From Glaciimonas soli (GTDB taxonomy: Bacteria > Pseudomonadota > Gammaproteobacteria > Burkholderiales > Burkholderiaceae_D), in contig NZ_WINI01000004.1 of assembly GCF_009497155.1 (NCBI RefSeq), positions 372,001-436,000 on the forward strand: 64,000 bases of DNA, read 5' to 3'. The notes under the pieces were generated by a model, which saw nothing but the letters and a program-made list of their open reading frames with translations, had not been told where the DNA came from and did no database searches. A program made the translations under genes and the position numbers. Every line of letters starts with the position of its first letter. Within the stretch, counting starts at the first letter, position 1. This document shows, piece after piece, positions 57,010-64,000 of the stretch.

Positions 57010-58560
57010 ATGCAGTCCCAAGAATATATGTTGGGTGTCGATATCGGCACCACCAGCACCAAAGCCGTGATGTTTTCCGCTGCAGGCAAAGTCGTGACGC
57101 AACATACCGTGGAATATCCGCTGTTATGTACCGCTACCGACATGGCGGAGCAAGATCCGGAACAAATTTATACCGCAGTACTGACGACAATACGGCAAGC
57201 GACGGCGCAAGCACACACGCTGGAAAATGTGCGCGCAGAACAAGTCATTCTGGTCTCGTTTAGCGCCGCGATGCATAGCGTAATTGCGATAGATGCACAA
57301 CACCAGCCGCTGACCAACAGCATCACATGGGCAGATAATCGCGCAAGTGCCTGGGCCAATAAAATTCGTGATGAGATGGATGGCCACGCGATTTATCTGC
57401 GCACCGGAACACCGATACATCCGATGTCACCACTGTGCAAATTAATGTGGTTGCGGCATGATCATGCCGATATTTTTTCACGTAGTGCACGCTTTGTCGG
57501 CATCAAAGAATATGTGCTGCACAGGTTATTCGGAGAGTGGCTGGTTGATCATTCGATTGCATCAGCAACCGGGATGTTTAACCTGCAGAATTTGGCATGG
57601 GACGATGCAGCATTGGCTATGATTGGCATTACGCCGACGCAGCTGTCGCAGCCGGTTCCGACTACGCATCAATTGCACGGTTTAACACCAGGGATGGCGC
57701 AGCAACTCGGTTTGCTGCCTGATACACCATTTGTCATAGGTGCCAATGATGGCGTGTTATCTAATCTCGGTGTCAATGCGATTGCACCGGGTCAGGTGGC
57801 AGTCACGATTGGTACCTCGGGCGCGATGCGTACGGTGATAGATCAGCCTAAGACAGATCCTGCCGGACGTACTTTCTGTTATGCCTTGACTGAAAAACAT
57901 TGGGTGGTTGGTGGTCCCATCAATAACGGCGGTAGCATTTTGCGTTGGGTGCGGGACGAATTGGCAACTGCAGAAACGTCAGCCGCAAAACAGCGAGGAG
58001 ATGATCCTTACGATGCTTTGATGGCGATTGCCGCTAATGTCAGTGCGGGTTCCGGAGGCTTGCTATTCCATCCGTATCTGGCTGGCGAGCGAGCACCATT
58101 GTGGAATGCCGATGCGCGTGGCTCTTATTTTGGCTTGGCGCTGCATCATGGCAAACCGCACATGATACGCGCCGCATTGGAGGGCGTGATTTTCAGTTTG
58201 TACAGCATTCTGCCAGCGCTCGAAGACATGATAGGTACAACAGAACGCATGATGGCAACAGGTGGTTTTGCCCGTTCTCCTTTATGGCGTCAAATGATGG
58301 CCGATATTTTTAACTGTGAAGTGGTCGTCCCGGAAAGCGTCGAATCATCTTGTCTGGGGGCGGCAGTGTTGGGCTTGTATGCCTTGGGTCGTATAACTTC
58401 ATTGGATGCGATAGCGCAGATGGTGGGGTCTTCGCATCAGCACAAACCTAATCCGGAAAATGTCGCTATTTATAAACGGTTGTGGCCGATTTATGCTGCG
58501 ATTCCTCAGCAGCTGGAACAGCAATATCACGCGTTGGCGGAATTCCAGCGACATACTTAA
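57010..58560 (+). CDS. gntK: gluconokinase (FGGY family)
   Basis: 516 residues. The first FGGY ATP/sugar motif is DIGTTSTKAVMFSAAGKVV, followed by SAAMHSVIAID, TWADNRASAWANKI and the GTPIHPMSPLCKLMWLRHD block that marks gluconate kinases. The second motif is near 365-385 (YLAGERAPLWNADARG) and the ATP-binding MMATGGFARSPLWRQMMADI in part. It phosphorylates gluconate to 6-phosphogluconate. No gluconate permease is adjacent. It follows the Lrp-type gene by 100 bases. Confidence 0.9.
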   Translation: MQSQEYMLGVDIGTTSTKAVMFSAAGKVVTQHTVEYPLLCTATDMAEQDPEQIYTAVLTTIRQATAQAHTLENVRAEQVILVSFSAAMHSVIAIDAQHQPLTNSITWADNRASAWANKIRDEMDGHAIYLRTGTPIHPMSPLCKLMWLRHDHADIFSRSARFVGIKEYVLHRLFGEWLVDHSIASATGMFNLQNLAWDDAALAMIGITPTQLSQPVPTTHQLHGLTPGMAQQLGLLPDTPFVIGANDGVLSNLGVNAIAPGQVAVTIGTSGAMRTVIDQPKTDPAGRTFCYALTEKHWVVGGPINNGGSILRWVRDELATAETSAAKQRGDDPYDALMAIAANVSAGSGGLLFHPYLAGERAPLWNADARGSYFGLALHHGKPHMIRAALEGVIFSLYSILPALEDMIGTTERMMATGGFARSPLWRQMMADIFNCEVVVPESVESSCLGAAVLGLYALGRITSLDAIAQMVGSSHQHKPNPENVAIYKRLWPIYAAIPQQLEQQYHALAEFQRHT

Positions 58561-58570
58561 GGGAGTAAGA

Positions 58571-59017
58571 ATGAAAGCGATAAAATTTTTCTCTGGTTTA
58601 TTTTTCGCATTTTCTTTGACATCAGGTATTGCACACGCTGCAGAAAATAATCAACCCGTCATCGTCGGTGCAGATGTAGATGCGCATGGCTGTAAGCCGT
58701 CAACCGGTTATAGCTGGTCAGTTTTGCAAAATGAATGTGTACAGTATTTCTCATACCGACCAAGACTGAATGATTTGCGTCGCACGACGCAGGCGGGTTT
58801 TTTCTGGATGAACCCAGAAAAAAAGAAAGTCGAATTCTTTGGCGGTGGATTTTCGCCCTCTTTAGTCCTGACTTTGCAACGCAATAAGTGGAGCCAAAGA
58901 CATCCGCGTTATCAGTCAACGGATGGGCGATATATCTTTACGTCAGTTAAGGGAAAATGGGTGTTGTTAGATAACAGAGCCAAGACGACTAACAAGCGCT
59001 TGTTCGAACAAGAATAA
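58571..59017 (+). CDS. secreted hypothetical protein
   Basis: 148 residues from the ATG at 58571, with GGGAG 6 bases upstream and the gluconokinase stop 10 bases before. A signal peptide ends at AHAAEN. The mature part has two Cys (CKPSTGYSWSVLQNECVQYF in part), a Trp-rich middle (FFWMNPEKKKVEFFGG) and basic C-terminal half. The spaced cysteines suggest one disulfide. I do not recognise the family. Small size and context suggest a lysozyme-inhibitor-like or stress envelope protein, but this is not established. Confidence 0.75.
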   Translation: MKAIKFFSGLFFAFSLTSGIAHAAENNQPVIVGADVDAHGCKPSTGYSWSVLQNECVQYFSYRPRLNDLRRTTQAGFFWMNPEKKKVEFFGGGFSPSLVLTLQRNKWSQRHPRYQSTDGRYIFTSVKGKWVLLDNRAKTTNKRLFEQE

Positions 59018-59024
59018 ACGCTTA

Positions 59025-59612
59025 TCACGTCACGATATTTTGCTGCCGCATCTTATGCAAAATGCGCTTGAATCTCACATCGTTGTGATTGCCTAGTTCG
59101 CTTAATGGAAACCACTTCGCATCAAAGACTTCCTCTTCTTGTGCAGTGAGTGGCAATGTGGAATCTGCCGTGAGCAAATAAACGAAGTCATGATGTATGT
59201 GAGGGCCTTCATTCTTTTTAGGCTGCGCCGCTATCGCATGCGAATCAATATCAAACGGCGCTTTGTGGAGATCAAACCAGGGATGTAGTTGTACATTTTG
59301 CGCTCCGGTTTCCTCTTCAGTTTCACGCAGTGCCGATTGCCACAAAGGCACCGTCCCTTCATAGTGACCGCCCGGTTGCAGCCACAAGGCATACAGTTTG
59401 TGATGTATCAATAACGCTAACGGTGTCGGTGATGCCGCGAGGTCGATCACGAATGCACTGGTGGTGATATGACCGCGCATATTTTTGCGGTCAACGACAT
59501 CTGCGGTATCCGTTTCTAACTGTGAGGCCAGTGCGGTTAGCCCTTCTTTTTCAGCAGGAAAATGCTGCAAATAGCGCGCAAATTCCTGCTCAGCTTGTTT
59601 TCTAAGCGTCAT
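59025..59612 (-). CDS. NUDIX hydrolase
   Basis: 195 residues. The Nudix box is GGHYEGTVPLWQSALRETEEETG, given here as its two ends (GGHYEG and RETEEETG), with all metal-binding Glu residues. The N-terminal 30 residues are helical. The family hydrolyses nucleoside diphosphate-X compounds; substrate undetermined. It starts 2 bases after the stop of the alpha/beta hydrolase gene and is probably cotranscribed with it. Confidence 0.87.
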   Translation of the reverse strand: MTLRKQAEQEFARYLQHFPAEKEGLTALASQLETDTADVVDRKNMRGHITTSAFVIDLAASPTPLALLIHHKLYALWLQPGGHYEGTVPLWQSALRETEEETGAQNVQLHPWFDLHKAPFDIDSHAIAAQPKKNEGPHIHHDFVYLLTADSTLPLTAQEEEVFDAKWFPLSELGNHNDVRFKRILHKMRQQNIVT

Positions 59613-59614
59613 AT

Positions 59615-60718
59615 TTATTTCTTCTCTGTTTCTTTCAATAATTGCGCCAAATAAGATTGCCAGACCGCTGCGTAGGTATGCGTCCCATGACCATGCGTTT
59701 GATCGCTGGCCGGAATGAGAACGTAGCGCCCGTTTTTGATTTTTTTCACCTGTGCTTCGGCGATCTTAGTCTCAGGAGGATTGATAAAATCATCTGCCGA
59801 ATTGACCCACATTACCGGCGCCGTAATTTTATCTAAATTTGCTGACGGATCATAATTGCGCGATGCGCTGACCTGATACAGCACATCGTTGGCGTCGAGC
59901 GTAGCAAGGTCTTTTTTCACGTGCTCGGTGACATATGCATCCGCCGCATCGGCGGTGGGATATTCTTTTTGCAGCTGATGTGATGCACTACCGGCGATCA
60001 ACAACATATCTGCAGCAGTGCGTAATCCTTGTTGCGGCTGGCTTTTATACTCACCACCTTGCCACGCCGAATCATTGGTAATCCCATCAATAATCATTTT
60101 ACGCCAGGCACGATTGCGTCCGGCAATTTGTACCGGTTGGCAAGCCAATGGCATCAGCGCATCCATAAACGATGGATAGTTTTCACCCCACACAAATGAA
60201 TGCATGCAGCCCATCGACGTCCCCATGACTAAGCGCAAGTGATCGACGCCCAAACCTTGTGTAACTAAAGCATATTGTGCGGCAACCATATCGCCATAGT
60301 CATATTTGGGAAAGCGCGCATGCAAGCCATCGCTGGGTTTTGATGACTTCCCATGACCGATACCATCCGGCAGGATGATGTACATTTTTGCGGGATCAAG
60401 CAAACCGCCCGGCGCAAACAAGACGTTGGCAAATTGTGGTCGCAGGAATTGATGGCCGTCGCCACCGGTGCCATGCATGACAATGACCGCATTGGTCACA
60501 TGCCCATCAGCATCACGTTTTGGTGTACCCAGCGTGGTGTAGTGCAGCTTCAGCGTTGGCAGCGTTTCGCCGGAATCAAATTTGAAATCATGTACAACGA
60601 AATCACCTTCGCGCGTCGTCAGTGCAGGTGTGGACTGCGCGATCGCGGCGGTACTGACAGCGCACATGAAAACGGTGGAAATGAGTGAGGGAAATGATTT
60701 GGAAAGTAAGCGTGTCAT
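59615..60718 (-). CDS. secreted alpha/beta hydrolase (homoserine O-acetyltransferase-like)
   Basis: 367 residues with a signal peptide ending AAIAQST. The body resembles MetX-like hydrolases: AVIVMHGTGGDGHQFLRP (HGTG oxyanion), the nucleophile elbow GTSMGCMHSFVWGENYP, an Asp in NSADDFINPP, and the His in HGHGTHTYA. The signal peptide makes a true cytoplasmic methionine pathway role unlikely; an esterase/acyltransferase on an extracytoplasmic substrate is better. It is followed by a Nudix gene. Confidence 0.85.
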   Translation of the reverse strand: MTRLLSKSFPSLISTVFMCAVSTAAIAQSTPALTTREGDFVVHDFKFDSGETLPTLKLHYTTLGTPKRDADGHVTNAVIVMHGTGGDGHQFLRPQFANVLFAPGGLLDPAKMYIILPDGIGHGKSSKPSDGLHARFPKYDYGDMVAAQYALVTQGLGVDHLRLVMGTSMGCMHSFVWGENYPSFMDALMPLACQPVQIAGRNRAWRKMIIDGITNDSAWQGGEYKSQPQQGLRTAADMLLIAGSASHQLQKEYPTADAADAYVTEHVKKDLATLDANDVLYQVSASRNYDPSANLDKITAPVMWVNSADDFINPPETKIAEAQVKKIKNGRYVLIPASDQTHGHGTHTYAAVWQSYLAQLLKETEKK

Positions 60719-60782
60719 AACAATGTCTCGTTGTTTTAGTTGTTGTTAACTTAACTAAATACTGACACTATGTCAATTTCAA

Positions 60783-61181
60783 TTATTCCGCACGATGGCA
60801 AACCGCCTCAACCCGATTCCCGAATGGATCGACTAAAAAAGCCGCGAAGTAGTTTGGATGGTAATGTGGACGCACTCCGGGAGCGCCGCCGTCTTTGCCG
60901 CCATGCGCTAATCCTGCTTTGAAAAAAGCATGCACCTGGGCGCGGTCAGCAGCTTTAAAGCACCAGTGTCGTTTGAAGTCGATATTGGCTGTGCTTGATT
61001 GAAAAATGGCGAGGTAGGTATGCTGTTCCTCGCCTGCGCTGCAACGCGCGCCGTAACCAATCGCATCGCCAGCTAAGTCGTACACTTTTTCTGCGCCCAA
61101 TGTCGCCATGATGGCGTCGTAAAACGACCGCACTGCATCGAGATCGGGAACGGAAATGGAGACGTGATCTAGCAGTTGCAT
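60783..61181 (-). CDS. VOC-family (glyoxalase/dioxygenase-like) protein
   Basis: 132 residues made of two beta-alpha-beta-beta-beta modules. Metal-site residues fit His near the start (LDHVSISVPDLDAVRSFYDA), the middle HVHAFFKAGLAHGG region and the final FLVDPFGNRVEAVCH with Glu. Likely metal-dependent, substrate unknown. The gene runs in the same direction as, and directly after, a LysR-type regulator (5 bases between) and may be its cotranscribed partner. Confidence 0.87.
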   Translation of the reverse strand: MQLLDHVSISVPDLDAVRSFYDAIMATLGAEKVYDLAGDAIGYGARCSAGEEQHTYLAIFQSSTANIDFKRHWCFKAADRAQVHAFFKAGLAHGGKDGGAPGVRPHYHPNYFAAFLVDPFGNRVEAVCHRAE

Positions 61182-61186
61182 ATGGC

Positions 61187-62155
61187 TTATTCTTTGTGGC
61201 TTGCTTCGGTGATATGACTAAATTTATCGTGTGCAGTTTTAACCAGATGCGCGCGCAACCATTTATGGCCAGGATTGCGCACATCACGTTCATGCCACAG
61301 CATATCGACATGTACATCCGGTGTCTGGAAAGGTAACTCACGTGCCACCAATACATCGCTCATGCCAGTGGAATCAATCAAATGACGTGGCAAAACCGTA
61401 ATCAAATCGGAACTGGAAACCACTCGGCCAGCTGTGAAAAATTGATTCACCGTTAGCAGGATGCGACGCTTGCGTCCCATCGCGGACAAGGTTTCGTCGA
61501 TTAAGCCATGGGCGCGGCCAGAAAAACTCACTAGCAAATGATGGGCATTGCAGTAGCTATCTAATGTCAATGGTTCCTGCGCCAATGGATGGTCTTTATG
61601 CATCACACAGACGTATTCACCGGTGTACAGTCGCTCGTGGTGAATGGGGGAAGCCGATGTGGTTTGACTGCCTGATAATTGTTCAGTCACACCGGGGAAA
61701 AAACCGATCGCCAGATCGACATCGCCACGCACCAGCATCTGACGCGGATCGCGGGTGGTCAAAGGCACCATGCGGATGTTTAATTCTGGCGCATCGCGTT
61801 CTATCGTGTTGATCAAATCCGGTAACCACAACACCGCAGTCGCATCAGCCATCGCCATTTGAAAGGTAATGTGCGCGCGTGCGACATCGAACGCCTCTGG
61901 CGCAATGGCGGTTTCCAGCTCAATCAATGCACGGCGTATCGCCGGCCAGATTTCTTCCGCATATTGAGTCGGTTTCACGCCATGCGCAGTGCGTATCAGT
62001 AATTCGTCATTGAGCGATTCGCGCAAACGCTTTAATGCATTGGAGACTGCAGGCTGCGTCATCGCCAGGCGATTGGCTGCACGCGTCAGGTTTTGCTCGG
62101 TCATGACGGCATCAAAGACGCGCAGCAAATTTAAATCCAGCGTAAGGAAGCTCAT
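61187..62155 (-). CDS. LysR-family transcriptional regulator
   Basis: 322 residues. The wHTH is at 5-65 (LNLLRVFDAVMTEQNLTRAA in part, then RLAMTQPAVSNALKRLRESL), followed by a type-2 periplasmic-binding effector domain from about 90. The length and the DLAIGFFPGV block are typical. The gene precedes the VOC gene on the same strand. The effector is unknown. Confidence 0.9.
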   Translation of the reverse strand: MSFLTLDLNLLRVFDAVMTEQNLTRAANRLAMTQPAVSNALKRLRESLNDELLIRTAHGVKPTQYAEEIWPAIRRALIELETAIAPEAFDVARAHITFQMAMADATAVLWLPDLINTIERDAPELNIRMVPLTTRDPRQMLVRGDVDLAIGFFPGVTEQLSGSQTTSASPIHHERLYTGEYVCVMHKDHPLAQEPLTLDSYCNAHHLLVSFSGRAHGLIDETLSAMGRKRRILLTVNQFFTAGRVVSSSDLITVLPRHLIDSTGMSDVLVARELPFQTPDVHVDMLWHERDVRNPGHKWLRAHLVKTAHDKFSHITEASHKE

Positions 62156-62692
62156 GTCTCTAGTATTTTGTTTTAGGAAAGATCGGTATTCACGAAGTTT
62201 ATAACTCTTGCACTAAAAGGCAAATATAATTTCAAATAATAACAAAAATGCTGCTTCGCAATATTAAAAACGATACAAATGATGTTGGATACTGGCATTG
62301 TTTACAGTTACCGCCATTGCAAAATCGTTCACAATTTAATACCGGAAATTAAATTTCATTTGAGATGGTTTGTGGCGTAGTTTTTGAAAAAAAACGCTGA
62401 GGTAAGATTTTTGATGGTGTATTGCGAAAAATGATTTACGTCGCGTGCGCAGCGTCAAATACCGTTAAAGGTGTCTGTACGCAGGAGCATGGCTTGATAG
62501 ATGTGATTAAGCAACAGATAGGCATTTTATATTTCCAATTGCAAATTATTGCGACTATATTGGAAACAGTGTGAAACATTAGTCTTATTGCTTATCGGTA
62601 TAACTGTTATCGACAGCAATAATTGGCATAATAGATGCAAATTAAATATACTGCACTGCAATATAATTAATGCTATTCTTCACACACATAAC
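62156..62692. other. AT-rich intergenic region between LysR gene and small membrane protein
   Basis: 537 bases with no supported gene. The frame open at 62549 belongs to the next protein but lacks a ribosome-binding site there. No clear palindromes or tandem repeats seen. Confidence 0.4.
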
Positions 62693-63004
62693 ATGTCTTT
62701 TCTTACTTTGCTTTTCGCTGAAACGGCTTGGTTTGCTTTACCGTTTGAGCTCACAAAGATCACTGCCATTCTTTGGCCGCTGCTAGGGTTAGCCGCGATT
62801 GCCGCATTATTGATGCTTTTTAAGCCGCTGTTGTCCGGGATTTTGCACGCCGCATTGTTGTTGATGAAGCCTCGTAAATCGTTAGAGCAACGTATCGCAG
62901 AGCACAACGCAACTGAAAGAAAATTATTGCATCGCAAAGCCAATGATCAGGACGGTAGTCAAGTCGCGATTGCCACCGACTTACGCTTACTGCGCTGGCC
63001 TTAA
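62693..63004 (+). CDS. small membrane protein, hypothetical
   Basis: 103 residues from the ATG at 62693. Two hydrophobic segments (FLTLLFAETAWFALPF and LTKITAILWPLLGLAAIAAL read in part, then PLLSGILHAALLLM) suggest a membrane protein. The C-terminal half is basic and polar, with ERKLLHRKANDQDGSQVAIA. There is no clear Shine-Dalgarno before the ATG. I do not recognise the family. It is followed by two stem-loops. Confidence 0.5.
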   Translation: MSFLTLLFAETAWFALPFELTKITAILWPLLGLAAIAALLMLFKPLLSGILHAALLLMKPRKSLEQRIAEHNATERKLLHRKANDQDGSQVAIATDLRLLRWP

Positions 63005-63039
63005 TACTGAACACGCAACATGTAGCATGATTGCCGAAT

Positions 63040-63100
63040 GTCTCCTCCACCCTCCTCGGTGGATTTCCCCACCAGCTTGATGGCTCGTGGGGATTTTTTT
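63040..63100 (+). ncRNA. possible small RNA or 3' UTR: anti-SD-like hairpin loop followed by Rho-independent terminator
   Basis: First hairpin CCACC-ctcctc-GGTGG (63047-63062) exposes CTCCTC in its loop, complementary to a Shine-Dalgarno. Second hairpin CCCCAC-c-AGC-ttgatg-GCT-c-GTGGGG (63067-63092) with one mismatch is followed by ATTTTTTT. Both belong to the + strand, downstream of the small membrane protein. It may be a sRNA released from that transcript or a 3' structure. Confidence 0.5.
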
Positions 63101-63130
63101 GTGTTGAGAGTGTCGAATACAAAACAAAAA

Positions 63131-63159
63131 AAGCGCCATTGATTCAATCAATGGCGCTT
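63131..63159. terminator. bidirectional terminator downstream of pckG
   Basis: A perfect 13-bp stem, AAGCGCCATTGAT (63131-63143) with ATCAATGGCGCTT (63147-63159), 3-base loop, and T-runs in both directions. It ends leftward pckG transcripts and may also stop rightward read-through. Confidence 0.85.
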
Positions 63160-63185
63160 TTTATAGAGCGGACAGTGCCGGGAAA

Positions 63186-64000
63186 TTACTGCGTTAAACG
63201 TTTTTCCAGCTTCGCTTTAACCTCAACCAACTCCTGCGGCAAGTGATGCTTCAACTTCTCAAATAACTCCGTATGCAGCGCTGTTTCAGCTTTCCATGCA
63301 GCGTTGTCAATCGATGTGATCTGATTGAACTGCTCTTCGGTGAAATTCAAACCATCCCATTGCAGATCATTAAACTGTGGTGTTACACCGAACAAATGTT
63401 CAACCCCGCCAGCATTATTCTCTAAACGATCTAGCATCCATTTCAGAACGCGCATATTGTCGCCAAAACCCGGCCAGACAAATTTGCCATCGGCATCCGT
63501 ACGGAACCAATTGACGCAGAAAATCTTTGGCAACTCGGCAGGCGATGCGGCGATTTTGCGACCCATGTTGAGCCAGTGCTGGAAGTAATCGCTCATGTTG
63601 TAGCCAATGAACGGCAACATCGCGAAAGGATCGCGGCGTACTACGCCTTGTTGGCCAACTGCGGCGGCAGTCGTTTCAGAACCCATGGTTGCGGCCATGT
63701 AGACGCCTTCGACCCAGTTACGTGCTTCTGTCACTAACGGGACAGTAGTGGAGCGACGGCCACCAAAGATGAATGCGGAAATTGGTACGCCAGCAGGATC
63801 ATCCCAGGCGGCGTCGATCACAGGATTCTGTGTTGCGGCTACGGTGAAGCGCGCATTTGGATGCGCGGCTTTAGCGCCGGTTTCCTTAGCGATCGCCGGT
63901 GTCCAATCATTACCTTGCCAGTCGATTAAATGGGCCGGTGCTTCTTTGGTCATGCCTTCCCACCAGACATCGCCATCGTCCGTTAAGGCGACGTTGGTGA
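63186..64000 (-). CDS. pckG: phosphoenolpyruvate carboxykinase (GTP), C-terminal part, cut by window edge
   Basis: The frame continues past the right edge (the visible internal ATG at 63953 is not the start, since the frame reads on as [19 protein letters not shown]). 271 codons are visible. The PCKGTP motif regions are the [20 protein letters not shown] in part (guanine/metal site), [20 protein letters not shown] in part and [19 protein letters not shown] in part. The enzyme converts oxaloacetate to phosphoenolpyruvate for gluconeogenesis. The GTP type is usual in Betaproteobacteria. Confidence 0.95.
   Translation of the reverse strand, partial: TNVALTDDGDVWWEGMTKEAPAHLIDWQGNDWTPAIAKETGAKAAHPNARFTVAATQNPVIDAAWDDPAGVPISAFIFGGRRSTTVPLVTEARNWVEGVYMAATMGSETTAAAVGQQGVVRRDPFAMLPFIGYNMSDYFQHWLNMGRKIAASPAELPKIFCVNWFRTDADGKFVWPGFGDNMRVLKWMLDRLENNAGGVEHLFGVTPQFNDLQWDGLNFTEEQFNQITSIDNAAWKAETALHTELFEKLKHHLPQELVEVKAKLEKRLTQ

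Overview
The window looks like one contiguous stretch of a betaproteobacterial chromosome, most likely order Burkholderiales and plausibly family Oxalobacteraceae. The evidence is the gene order mnmG-rsmG-parA-parB followed by atpIBEFHAGDC, a hemE/priA pair nearby, an Oxalobacteraceae-like LivKHMGF cassette, and only moderate GC content. The genus cannot be fixed from sequence reading alone. There are no rRNA or tRNA genes, CRISPR arrays, transposase genes or prophage genes that I can support.

Layout. 1-2.4 kb: the 5' part of an Nramp-superfamily transporter (cut by the window edge), a periplasmic phosphodiester glycosidase-like protein and a small unknown protein. 2.9-7.9 kb: a MacA-MacB-TolC-type tripartite efflux operon with a strong hairpin in its leader. 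8-13.7 kb: a methyltransferase, an RcsB-like regulator with an atypical receiver, a solitary formaldehyde-activating enzyme (Fae) with an aldo/keto reductase, and an MFS transporter. 13.7-22.2 kb: priA, an 800-bp DnaA-box-rich noncoding region, hemE, a glutathione transferase, GltS, a sedolisin protease and cyclohexadienyl dehydratase. 22.4-30 kb: a CsgG/DUF4810/DUF799 lipoprotein trio, Nudix, PEBP and AraC proteins, PPK2, a 2-hydroxyacid dehydrogenase, a CoA-binding protein and a solute-binding lipoprotein. 30-37.3 kb: the complete ATP synthase operon. 37.4-43.5 kb: a serine hydrolase, parB, parA, a LysE-type exporter, rsmG, mnmG and two perfect parS sites. 43.5-49.3 kb: a TauE/SafE permease and a complete branched-chain amino acid ABC transporter. 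49.4-50.1 kb: an AT-rich noncoding region with at least six DnaA-box-like 9-mers, the best candidate for a replication origin. 50.1-64 kb: an aspartate carbamoyltransferase with an extra N-terminal HTH-like domain, a repeat-built membrane protein, putA with a divergent Lrp-type regulator, gluconokinase, assorted hydrolases, a LysR regulator, a possible small RNA/terminator and the 3' part of pckG.

How it fits together. All 25 genes from 26.8 to 49.3 kb point left, and pyrB on the other side of the AT-rich gap points right. This is what one expects of leading-strand genes leaving an origin at about 49.7 kb. The parS pair and parAB lie within 12 kb of it. The rest is housekeeping metabolism (energy, haem, pyrimidine, proline, gluconeogenesis) mixed with stress and export functions. 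Scattered through the intergenic gaps is a family of palindromic repeats with TTCCCGC/GCGGGAA arms, including at least one longer MITE-like copy at 46.3 kb and a decayed relative at 1.0 kb.
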